Source: Chloroflexota bacterium (lineage in GTDB: Bacteria > Chloroflexota > UBA6077 > FW602-bin22). Taken from it: a stretch of DNA of 64,000 nucleotides. The DNA is taken from the NCBI GenBank assembly GCA_016875715.1, contig VGOZ01000002.1:1-64000 (forward strand), read 5' to 3'. Below, one piece after another: positions 1-7,089 of this stretch. The position numbers and the translations under genes were made by a program. Each line of letters opens with the position of its first letter. Position 1 is the first letter of the stretch. The notes beneath the pieces are model-generated. The model was not told where the DNA came from and did not search any database. It saw only the letters and a program-made list of their open reading frames with translations.

Positions 1-163
1 CCGGCACGCCCAGGGAGCTCGAGTTCCCAGCCTAGGTGGCACCGCGTGCGAACGCGCGACTGCCAGTTCGCCCGAACCTGCGCTGTCCGGCCGGAGCGAC
101 CGTCCATCCCCTGCACCGGCGCGCATCGGACACCCGCGGACGCCCCGATATACTGCCGCCGCG

Positions 164-1186
164 ATGCGCGGCCGACGCCTGATCTCCTTCGCGCCGATGA
201 CGATGGAACTCCAGGAGTTCGACCTGCCGGACGCGCCCGGCGCGGGGCAGATCCTCGTCGAGGCGCGTACGACCGCCATCTCTGCCGGAACGGAGATCGC
301 CAACTACCGGGGGATCACCACGCAGCGGCAGGCGGTGCGGGACTGGCGCGCCGAACCGTACCTGCCCGGGTACTCCCTGGCCGGTGTCGTCCGCGCGGTC
401 GGGCCGGGGGTCGGCCGGTTCGCGATTGGCGACCGCGTGTGCGGGTGGGGTCCGCACGCCTCGGTCGCGATCGTTGACGCCGAGCGCTTCGAGCGGATTC
501 CGGACGATGTCTCCTTCGACGATGGCGCGATGACCAGTCTCTGCATCATCGCGCTGAACGGTGTGCGCCTGGCACGTATCGCTCTGGGTGAGCGCGTCGC
601 GATCGTTGGCGGCGGTCTGATCGGGCAACTCGCCGCCCAGTTCGCGCGTCTCTCCGGAGGTCGGCCGGTGGCGCTACTCGATCCGATCGAAGTGCGGCGC
701 GAACTCGCTCTCGCCTGTGGCGCCGATCTCGCGATCGATCCCGACGGGGCCGACGTCGCGGAGAGGATCGCCGCCGCGACCGAGAGCCGGGGGTTCCGAG
801 TCGTCTTTGAGGCGACCGGGAGCCCGCACGCCTTCACCCCGGCGCTGAAGCTTGTCGAGCGCCAGGGGCGGATCGTCGCGCTCGGATCGACCCGGGGGAT
901 CGTCGAGCAGTTCGACCTGTACGGCGATCTCCACTTGCGCGGCGTCACCCTCATCGGCGCGCACATGTCCACCGCGCCCGTCCACGAGACCCCGTACAAC
1001 CCCTGGACGCCCGGGAACAACCGCGTGCTGGCGCTGCGGCTCATCGCCGACGAGGAATTGCGCCTGCAACGGCTCGTCTCGCACCGCGCAACGGCGGCGG
1101 AGGGCCCGGCCATGTTCCACCGCCTGGCCACCACGCGGGAGGCGTACTACGGCGTGCTCCTGCGGTGGGAGGCGGAGGCCGGCTGA
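164..1186 (+). CDS. MDR-superfamily dehydrogenase lacking zinc ligands
   Basis: A 340-residue medium-chain dehydrogenase/reductase. The N-terminal GroES-like half carries AGTEIANYRG (about residues 41-50) where zinc alcohol dehydrogenases have a catalytic Cys in CGTD, and the structural four-Cys lobe is missing, so it is probably not zinc dependent. The nucleotide-binding half starts near residue 145 with the glycine-rich VGGGLIGQ motif, followed by a typical GADLAIDP stretch. The family includes BchC-like and other NAD(P)-linked oxidoreductases; the substrate cannot be told. It starts at ATG and appears monocistronic, convergent with the nitroreductase downstream. Confidence 0.8.
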   Translation: MRGRRLISFAPMTMELQEFDLPDAPGAGQILVEARTTAISAGTEIANYRGITTQRQAVRDWRAEPYLPGYSLAGVVRAVGPGVGRFAIGDRVCGWGPHASVAIVDAERFERIPDDVSFDDGAMTSLCIIALNGVRLARIALGERVAIVGGGLIGQLAAQFARLSGGRPVALLDPIEVRRELALACGADLAIDPDGADVAERIAAATESRGFRVVFEATGSPHAFTPALKLVERQGRIVALGSTRGIVEQFDLYGDLHLRGVTLIGAHMSTAPVHETPYNPWTPGNNRVLALRLIADEELRLQRLVSHRATAAEGPAMFHRLATTREAYYGVLLRWEAEAG

Positions 1187-1393
1187 GCGGGCTGGCGGTC
1201 CTCGGGATCGCCAGCATCCGCATCCTCGCTCTCCTCGATGAGGGAGACGGAGCCTCAGCGGTTCGCGACGGATCTCGTCGGTACAGGGATGGTCGCGAGC
1301 GTCGGTGCCGAGAGCAAGGTCCGCACCTACGCTCTTCCCATCCCTGGCGAGCGTGTCTCGTCCGTGAACGTCGCGGCGACGGATGTCAGGCAA

Positions 1394-1414
1394 CCCTCAC
1401 CCGCGGGGAGAGGG
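1394..1414. repeat. Dispersed intergenic repeat copy (short)
   Basis: The stretch CCCTCACCCGCGGGGAGAGG is a short copy of an intergenic sequence family (CCCTCACCC next to GGGAGAGGG) also seen near 5.9, 7.0, 29.2 and 35.5 kb. Here it overlaps the frameshifted 3' end of the nitroreductase gene, which suggests the insertion or rearrangement disturbed that end. Confidence 0.45.
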
Positions 1415-2038
1415 GACATGATGTCGGCCGCCGATCTCCGTGCGCAGAAGCAGCGGCGGTGGTCTGCACATCCGGATCCGCGTCGCGCTCACCAGCGCTC
1501 GCGGTGAAGGACCTCGTCGAGCCGGCGCCGGTTGACCGAGGAGGACGACGCCGACCGGGTGCACGCCCGCCGGGATTCCCAGCGCGGCGGCGAGGTCGGC
1601 TGGTTCCCGTACGCCGACGAACGACGCGGCGAGCCCCTCCTCCACCGCGGCGAAAAGCAGGAGCACGAGCGCCCCCCCGGCGTCCACGAACCACCACGGC
1701 GCGGAAAACGCGCGCTCGGCCTCTCTGGCTTTCCGCTTGTCCGCTTCGCGGTACCGCGCGCGATAGGTTGCCTCCTCCGCGCACAGCACGACCTGAACGG
1801 GTGCACCGGAGAGGAATGGCGGATGACCCTTCGCCGTATACCACGCTTCCCCGGCGATCCGCGCCACCGCCTGCCGCGTGGCGGAATCCGTGACCACAAC
1901 GAACGAGATCCCCTGGGCGTTCCCGGCCGTCGGCGCGCGGCGGGCCAGATCGATGAGGCGATCGACGGTCGCCGCGGGGACGGGATCGGCCGAGAAGGCG
2001 CGGACCATCCGGCGGCGCCGGACGAGATTTCTCAGCAT
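1397..2038 (-). CDS. Nitroreductase-family flavoprotein with frameshifted C-terminus
   Basis: An FMN-dependent nitroreductase fold: RRRMVRAFSADPVP and a RRAPTAGNAQG FMN-binding segment at the N-terminus, then GVREPADLAAALGIP and HPVGVVLLGQPAP near residue 170. After this point the open frame becomes arginine-rich and unlike the family. The adjacent frame, ending at position 1489, reads RRRLDEVLHRERW followed by a stop, which is the usual family ending. A frameshift or short deletion near 1530 therefore separates body from tail. Family members act on nitro compounds or other small electrophiles; the substrate is unknown. The flavin-binding core is intact, so activity may survive. Confidence 0.7.
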   Translation of the reverse strand: MLRNLVRRRRMVRAFSADPVPAATVDRLIDLARRAPTAGNAQGISFVVVTDSATRQAVARIAGEAWYTAKGHPPFLSGAPVQVVLCAEEATYRARYREADKRKAREAERAFSAPWWFVDAGGALVLLLFAAVEEGLAASFVGVREPADLAAALGIPAGVHPVGVVLLGQPAPARRGPSPRALVSATRIRMCRPPPLLLRTEIGGRHHVPSPRG

Positions 2039-2316
2039 GGCCGCGACGCGGAGAGGGGTCCTCGGCGCGCGGTGATTCCCGCATCCATCCAGAGCGGTGG
2101 CGGCGCGTCACTCCGCCGCCCGGTCACCGCGGGCCGATCCAGAGCCATCCACATTCGACGGTGCCGCCTGCCCATGTCGCCTCGCTCCGCGCGATCGCGC
2201 CGTCCGGTGCCGTGTCTCCCGTCCGTTCGCTGGGACAGTGTGCTGCGCTACCGACCATTCCGCGCCGGTAAGCCTATGCTTAGCCGAATGCAGAGAGAGG
2301 CCGAGGGCGCGGCGTC

Positions 2317-3102
2317 GTGAACCTCGAGGTGGGCTTCGACCCGAACTTTGTCGCGCTGGGACCGCTGGTGCTCGGGTGGCACGGCCTGTTCACGGCGCTG
2401 GCGGTCGCGCTGGCGGTGTGGCTGGCGCTCCGCCGAGCCGCGGCGTACGGATTACCGACCGACAAGGTCGGCGATCTCGCGGTCTGGAGCGTTCTGGGGG
2501 GTATGGTCGGCGCGCGGATCTTCCACGTGCTCGATCACTGGGATCAGTACGCGGCGCGGCCCCTGGAGATCTTCGCGGTCTGGCAGGGGGGCATCGCCGT
2601 CTACGGCGCGTTCATCGGCGGCGTCGTCACCGGACTCTTCCTCTGCCAGCGGATGGGTCTGCCGAAATGGACGATGCTCGATGTCGCCGCCCCAGCGATG
2701 CTCGTCGGCCAGGCGATCGGTCGACTCGGTTGCCTGAGCAATGGCGATGCGTGGGGCGGGCCGTGCGATGGCGCGGGGGTGCTCTGCCTCATCTACTCCC
2801 ACCCGAACGCGCTCCTGCCGAACGATCTGCGCGGCGTTCCCACCCACCCGTATCCGCTCTACGAGATGATCGCGGTGGGGTTCACGCTGGCGGTCATCTG
2901 GTTCGCGCGGCGTCGACTCACCGCGCCGGGGCTGATCTTCGTCGTCGCCGGACTTGGCTACGCGATCACCCGGTTCACGCTCACCGTGTACCGGCAGGAG
3001 GCGCAAATGGCGTTCGGCCTCCAGGAAGCACAACTCATTGCGATCGCCACCGCGCTGCTCATCCTCGGCGGGCGCTTCCTGCTGTTCCGCCCCCGGGCCT
3101 GA
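2317..3102 (+). CDS. lgt: Prolipoprotein diacylglyceryl transferase
   Basis: Transfers diacylglycerol from phosphatidylglycerol to the lipobox Cys of prolipoproteins, the first step of lipoprotein maturation, in the cytoplasmic membrane. At 261 residues with about seven membrane segments it has the normal family length. It contains VWQGGIAVYGAFIGG, the signature region GQAIGRLGCLSNGDAWG with the catalytic Arg, and HPYPLYE. The GTG start is the only good start before the conserved N-terminus. Several lipoprotein substrates lie nearby (multicopper oxidase, solute-binding protein, VanW protein, the nirK-linked lipoprotein). A weak TATGCT -10-like element sits at 2275-2280. Confidence 0.95.
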   Translation: MNLEVGFDPNFVALGPLVLGWHGLFTALAVALAVWLALRRAAAYGLPTDKVGDLAVWSVLGGMVGARIFHVLDHWDQYAARPLEIFAVWQGGIAVYGAFIGGVVTGLFLCQRMGLPKWTMLDVAAPAMLVGQAIGRLGCLSNGDAWGGPCDGAGVLCLIYSHPNALLPNDLRGVPTHPYPLYEMIAVGFTLAVIWFARRRLTAPGLIFVVAGLGYAITRFTLTVYRQEAQMAFGLQEAQLIAIATALLILGGRFLLFRPRA

Positions 3103-3232
3103 TCGGGCCCCGCCGATGCTCGGCCCGCACGACGGCCGGTCCGAAGCCGCTGTCGAGGTTGCCCGATCCCCGTGAGAACGCGCCGCCGGACCTGATTCAG
3201 CGCGCGAATCCCGTGCATGCTCGTGTGCGCGC

Positions 3233-3487
3233 GTGCGGCGCACGACGATCACCCTCCCTGAAACCCTGGTGGAGCGTTTCCAGCGCGAGGCCGATCGGCG
3301 CAGGACGTCGCTCTTGCACGCTGTTCGCGAGACGCTGGAGTCGCGTTTCGGGGGACCGACGCCTCCATCGTCACCCGCGCCCAGCGTCCTGAACACACGG
3401 ACGATCGCGACGCTCGACCATCGTCACGTCTCGGTGGTGCGGCCTCTGCAAGGCGATCGTTTCATTCTCCTGCCTGAGCCGCCCTGA
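3233..3487 (+). CDS. VapB-VapC deletion chimera (RHH antitoxin head, PIN toxin tail)
   Basis: The 84-residue product starts with a ribbon-helix-helix motif (TTITLPETLVERFQREA, then SLLHAVRETLESRF), as in CopG/VapB antitoxins. It ends with IATLDHRHVSVVRP and FILLPE, which is the ending of PIN-domain VapC toxins. The roughly 100 residues holding the PIN acidic site are missing. The simplest reading is an internal in-frame deletion that removed the antitoxin end and most of the toxin and joined the two genes. The product could still bind DNA through its head but cannot be an active nuclease. The GTG start is chosen because the RHH begins at once after it. Confidence 0.65.
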   Translation: MRRTTITLPETLVERFQREADRRRTSLLHAVRETLESRFGGPTPPSSPAPSVLNTRTIATLDHRHVSVVRPLQGDRFILLPEPP

Positions 3488-3539
3488 CTTCGCTCCCGCC
3501 AGGGCGCCAAAGGCGGTACGATGCAGCCAGGAGGGAACG

Positions 3540-4187
3540 ATGCCAGGGACCCGCGTGCTGTTCGAGAACGATCGGATCAAGGTGTGGGACATGATCGTGC
3601 CGCCCGATGAGGCGATGCCGGCGCACACCCACACCTTGCCCTACTTCTACACCGTCGTCGAACCGGGGGCGATGCGCTTCGGTGAGAGTTCCTGGCGCCC
3701 GCGCGATGGCGAGACTGCCTTCTATGCCATCGAGGCCGGTCAGCCGAAGCACGATCCGCGAATGGTGAACGAAGGGGCCACCCGCCACCGCGAGATCGTC
3801 GTCGAACTGAAGCTACGCCCGGTCAACGGGTACGACCACTCCAACGTCCACACGGGCGCCCGCCGCGACGGCACGACACCGCCCTCTGACGCTGTGGGAA
3901 CCCATCGCCTGTTCGAGAACGACCGCGTGCGGGTGTGGGACCTGCGCCTGAAGCCGGGGGACCGCCTCGGCCGCCACCTCCACAAGGTCGACAACTTCTT
4001 CGTCATGCTCTCGGGCGGCCTCATCCGGTTCGAGAACCCGGACGACTCCACCGACTTCAAGGACGTGCAGTTCGTCGACGACCGGGTGACCTTCGTCAAC
4101 GTGCCGCCGGAGGGGAAGATCGACAACCGGCTCGAGAACATCGGAACGAAGGCGCACCGAAACCTGCTCATCGAACTCCTGGCCTGA
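3540..4187 (+). CDS. Tandem-duplicated cupin (bicupin)
   Basis: Two cupin repeats of about 100 residues. The first begins RVLFENDRIKVWDM and the second HRLFENDRVRVWDL, so the gene arose by internal duplication. The first repeat carries PAHTHTLPYFYTV and the second GRHLHKVDNFFVM, each a cupin motif 1 with possible metal-binding His residues. Many such proteins bind small ligands or act as dioxygenase-like or sensor proteins; no specific function can be assigned. A Shine-Dalgarno AGGAGG lies just before the ATG. Appears to stand alone. Confidence 0.7.
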   Translation: MPGTRVLFENDRIKVWDMIVPPDEAMPAHTHTLPYFYTVVEPGAMRFGESSWRPRDGETAFYAIEAGQPKHDPRMVNEGATRHREIVVELKLRPVNGYDHSNVHTGARRDGTTPPSDAVGTHRLFENDRVRVWDLRLKPGDRLGRHLHKVDNFFVMLSGGLIRFENPDDSTDFKDVQFVDDRVTFVNVPPEGKIDNRLENIGTKAHRNLLIELLA

Positions 4188-4271
4188 TCCGCTCCGCCGG
4201 AGCGGCCTTGCGCGAGGGGTCCAGCCTGTCTCTTGATTGCCCCAGGTGGCGCGACAGCGAACAATAGGTGC

Positions 4272-4478
4272 GTGCAACACGGATGGTGGCGCGATCCGCT
4301 CATCACCGAAACGGTGACCGCGACCCTTCTGGCGCTCGGTCTCTCCGCCGTGATCGGCGCGATCTACTACCTCACGACCGGGCATTCGCCCTGGCCGCAC
4401 GTGTTCATCGGCTCGATGGCCGGGCTCGGCTTCGGCATCGCCGCGCTGGCACTGACCTCCCCGCGCCGTCAGAGGTAG
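4272..4478 (+). CDS. Small membrane protein, two predicted TM segments
   Basis: A 68-residue protein beginning at GTG with VQHGWWRDPLITET, then two hydrophobic stretches (TLLALGLSAVIGAIYYL and HVFIGSMAGLGFGIAALAL) and a basic tail PRRQR. An alternative TTG start at 4233 would add 13 residues with no clear signal. Not recognised as a known family. It is convergent with the multicopper oxidase gene. Confidence 0.5.
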   Translation: MQHGWWRDPLITETVTATLLALGLSAVIGAIYYLTTGHSPWPHVFIGSMAGLGFGIAALALTSPRRQR

Positions 4479-4530
4479 ATCGGTACGCGGGTGCGACCGG
4501 CGCCCCTCACGAAGGAGCGCCCACCTACGG

Positions 4531-4653
4531 CTACTTCTCGACGATGAGCACCGTCACCATGCCGAACATCCCGGTGGGTGTCTCGGCGTGGGAGAGGATG
4601 TGGCAGTGGAATGCCCAGATGCCCGTTTCATCCGGTTCGACGATCGCGTTTCA
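4531..4653 (-). pseudogene. Orphaned 3' end of the multicopper oxidase with its type 1 copper site
   Basis: In the same frame as the oxidase at 4651-5676, beyond its TGA at 4651-4653, 39 codons continue to a TAG at 4531. They encode NAIVEPDETGIWAFHCHILS, then HAETPTGMFGMVTVLIVEK. HCHxxxH and the following Met are the conserved type 1 and trinuclear copper ligands that end this family. Relatives have Trp (or Tyr) where the TGA stands (GERW), so a TGG to TGA change is the likely event. TGA is a normal stop elsewhere in the window (lgt ends with it). Confidence 0.75.
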
Positions 4654-5676
4654 TCGCTCGCCGGGGGCGATATTCAGCGTGTCGCACAGCCATGGCGGCT
4701 GCGGATAGCCGTCCTTGGCGATGACCTGCTGCGGGAACCCGTGCAGGTGCATCGGATGAATCATCGACCCCTCGTTCATGTACCGGATCAGGATCTTCTC
4801 GCCGACCTTCGCGACCAGCGGCTGGGTCGCCGGGAAACTCTTGCCATTCAGGGTGAAGCCGTGGGGCCCGTCGTTGAGGATCATCAGGTGCTCGCGATCG
4901 ACCTTCGGCATCAGGGCGGGATCCTTCGGCAGCACGATGAACGCGCCGAGGAGGCCGCTCGGGACCTGGACCGAGGAGTTGTGGTGCGAGTGGTACATGT
5001 GGCTGCCGAAGAGCCTTGCGACGAACTCGTAGGTGAAGGTGTCACCCGGCTTGATCGGCGGCTGGGTGATGAAGGGAACCCCGTCCATCTTGTTCGGCGT
5101 TCGCTGGCCGTGGAAGTGGATCGCGGTCGACTCGTCCAGCTCGTTCTTGATGATGACGCGGACGAGGTCGCCCTCGGTGACGCGGATCTCCGGACCAGGG
5201 ACGGTGCCGTTGTAGGCCATGGCGTCGACGCTCTTGCCCGCCTCGATCTCCCACTTCACCTTCTTCGCGGTGATCTCGAAGACCTTGGCGTTGCCGTCCA
5301 TCCGGAAGGGGGGTCGCCCGTTCCCCTGCGCGGCGGTCTTCTGGGGGAACTTCTTGATGCCATCTTCGTGGTGCTTGTCCATCTCGTTCGCTTTGGTGAG
5401 CGCCGAGATCGCCGCGCCTCCGGCGGTGGGGGTATGGGCGGTCGCGGCGTGGGTCGGTGCCAGTGCGGCGGCCGGCTTCGCGGCCGCTGGCGCGGGGGCG
5501 ATGGCTGGTGCGATGGGAGCGGCCGGCGGACCCACGTCCTGCACCGCCGGCAGGCGCGAGCCCCTCCGAGTTCTGGCCGGCCCGGTGACGCAGCCAGACG
5601 CGACCGCGCCGGTGGTCAGTCCCAGGAGCGACACGAGCGCACGGCGCGAGACAAGATGGCGAAGACCCATGACCAT
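4651..5676 (-). CDS. Multicopper oxidase lipoprotein truncated by in-frame TGA
   Basis: The 341-residue open frame has a twin-Arg-like signal (SRRALVSLLG) with a lipobox ending at Cys29 (ASGC), then an Ala/Pro-rich linker to about residue 95. A first cupredoxin domain carries HFH (187-189) and HxHH (229-232), and a second carries HPMHLHG (307-313). It stops after APGER, just before the HCHxxxH type 1 copper segment that remains in frame downstream. As read it lacks type 1 copper and should be inactive. Intact relatives oxidise Cu(I) or organic substrates outside the cytoplasm. A GGAGGAGG ribosome site touches the first ATG; a second ATG at 5670 is also possible. An upstream element is shared with nirK. 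Confidence 0.8.
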   Translation of the reverse strand: MVMGLRHLVSRRALVSLLGLTTGAVASGCVTGPARTRRGSRLPAVQDVGPPAAPIAPAIAPAPAAAKPAAALAPTHAATAHTPTAGGAAISALTKANEMDKHHEDGIKKFPQKTAAQGNGRPPFRMDGNAKVFEITAKKVKWEIEAGKSVDAMAYNGTVPGPEIRVTEGDLVRVIIKNELDESTAIHFHGQRTPNKMDGVPFITQPPIKPGDTFTYEFVARLFGSHMYHSHHNSSVQVPSGLLGAFIVLPKDPALMPKVDREHLMILNDGPHGFTLNGKSFPATQPLVAKVGEKILIRYMNEGSMIHPMHLHGFPQQVIAKDGYPQPPWLCDTLNIAPGER

Positions 5677-5725
5677 CCCTCCTCCGGGTCGGCTTGCCCC
5701 GAAACGTAGGGCGCGCCGGCCGGGG

Positions 5726-5749
5726 TGCCATCAGGAAAAAACCCTCAGT
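5726..5749 (-). promoter_or_regulatory. Upstream element shared with nirK
   Basis: Read toward the multicopper oxidase, this reads CTGAGGGTTTTTTCCTGATG then GCAC. The nirK upstream region (35526-35549) contains GGGTTTTCCCCTGATGGCGC in the same orientation. The core GGGTTTTNNCCTGATGGCNC agrees at 17 of 19 positions. The element sits 50-73 nt before the oxidase start. Two copper-enzyme genes 30 kb apart sharing it suggests a common regulator or promoter class. Confidence 0.5.
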
Positions 5750-5870
5750 CGGGAGCGGCGGGCGAGGTCTGCGCCCGCGGCGCATCGTCGGAACGGGACC
5801 CGCGGGCTTCCAGCCCACCACGCCCGGTGCGCCAACGTCGCGCTGGCGCCAGACACCGCTCACCTGCACC

Positions 5871-5990
5871 CTTCCCGCGAGGGGAGAGGGACGAGATGCT
5901 CGCCCACCGCGGCGGTCATGGTCGCGACGGGCGTCAGACGCCCCTCGCCCGCACGTGGGAGAGAGGGAGCGAAGCGGAGGGTGAGGCCCG
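5871..5990. repeat. Dispersed intergenic repeat in the gap 5677-6020
   Basis: The 344-nt gap holds the shared upstream element, then this repeat: CCCTTCCCGCGAGGGGAGAGG at one end and GGAGCGAAGCGGAGGGTGAGG (5966-5986) at the other. The latter is the exact reverse complement of 29307-29327. No coding potential is seen in the gap. Confidence 0.55.
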
Positions 5991-6020
5991 CCGGTCTTGA
6001 AGCCCTGCGGCCCCGGGTCC

Positions 6021-6851
6021 CTAGCTGAGCGCCTTATTGCCCAGCCACCCGCGCAGCATCTTCGCGCTGCGCGAGACAGCCGGCATCGGATCTTCGCTCG
6101 TCGGCTCGTGCTCGACCGAAACCGCCCCGCTGTAGCCAACGTCGACGAGTGTCTTCACCACCCCCTGGATATCGACGATCCCTTCGTCGTAGCCGCACGA
6201 GTGGAAGTTCCCGTCCGGGAACCGCTTCACCTGCTTGAGATGCATGTGGTACAGGAACGGCGCCAGTTCGCGTGTCGCCTTCACCGCCTCGTAATCGAAC
6301 ATCCCCCAGAACCCAGTGTCCTGCGCGACGCCGATCACGTCGGTGTAGCCCGAAGGCATCGACTTCAGGCGCTCGATCAACTCGTGCGGCGTCTTCTCCG
6401 GGTGGTTCTCGATCGCATACCGGATGCCGTACTCCTTGCCCAGGTCGAAGGCGAGCCTCTCATTGGAGCGGTTGAGTCCGACACCGATGACCGGCGTATT
6501 GATCGCCTTCGCGACCTTGTAGACGCGCTCGGCGTCGGCGCGGGTCATGTCGGGTCGTCCCAGACCGCCGGTGTAGGCGGTGGCGCGCAGGCCGCGTGCC
6601 CTCAGAATCGCGTTCGCCTCGTTCACCATCGAGTCGGTCACGTGGAGCGGATTGAGATGCGCCACCCAGATGTCGATGTTCCGGAAGCCATCGGCGGCGA
6701 TGAGGCCGCACATCTCATCGAACTTCTTGCCGAAATTCGGCCCATGGAAGGCCTCCACGGTCGCCTTGTCGGCGGTGCCCCACACAAACGGATCGAGCGC
6801 ATACCGCGACTCGCGCGCGACGTAGTTCGCGGTGATGAACGTGACGTGCAT
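6021..6851 (-). CDS. Sugar phosphate isomerase/epimerase-like TIM barrel
   Basis: A 276-residue protein of the xylose-isomerase-like (AP endonuclease 2) TIM-barrel superfamily. Supporting segments are ADGFRNIDIWVAHLNPLHV, a YGIRYAIENHPEKTP strand with the metal-binding Glu, a DTGFWGMFDYEAVKATREL helix, HMHLKQVKRFPDGNFH, and GAVSVEHEPTSEDP near the C-terminus. These positions fit the Glu/Asp/His/Glu divalent-metal site. Reactions in the family include keto-sugar epimerisation and inosose dehydration; the substrate is unknown. Single gene, starting at ATG. Confidence 0.75.
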   Translation of the reverse strand: MHVTFITANYVARESRYALDPFVWGTADKATVEAFHGPNFGKKFDEMCGLIAADGFRNIDIWVAHLNPLHVTDSMVNEANAILRARGLRATAYTGGLGRPDMTRADAERVYKVAKAINTPVIGVGLNRSNERLAFDLGKEYGIRYAIENHPEKTPHELIERLKSMPSGYTDVIGVAQDTGFWGMFDYEAVKATRELAPFLYHMHLKQVKRFPDGNFHSCGYDEGIVDIQGVVKTLVDVGYSGAVSVEHEPTSEDPMPAVSRSAKMLRGWLGNKALS

Positions 6852-6957
6852 GCTTTGTCCTCGCTTCTTCGGGAACCCCGGCGCACAGTGTAGTCATCCA
6901 TCGGCCGCGCTCCGACACGTTGCGAGGGCACGGGGAACCCGCGCGCGGCGGCGGACG

Positions 6958-7000
6958 CCCTCTCCTGAGAGAGAAGGACGGAGGCAGCCGAGGGTGAGGG
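6958..7000. repeat. Dispersed intergenic repeat copy
   Basis: CCCTCTCCTGAGAGAGAAGG followed by GGAGGCAGCCGAGGGTGAGGG is another member of the CCCTCTCCC / GAGGGTGAGGG family, lying between two divergently transcribed genes. Confidence 0.45.
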
Positions 7001-7089
7001 CCGTGGGTGAGACGACGTGGCGCGGTCGCTGCACCCTGGCTCCCGCGACGATCCCGAGCCCGCGATAATTGCCTCGTGTGAAGGTGCGG

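Noticed and set aside
1-35. A ten-codon frame ending in TAG at the left edge (GTPRELEFPA) that could be the end of an upstream gene.
   Set aside because: Too short to support any family, and nothing else links it to a gene.
4651-4653. TGA read as Trp or selenocysteine in the multicopper oxidase.
   Set aside because: Many intact genes in the window end at TGA, and no selenocysteine element is visible after it; a nonsense change is simpler.
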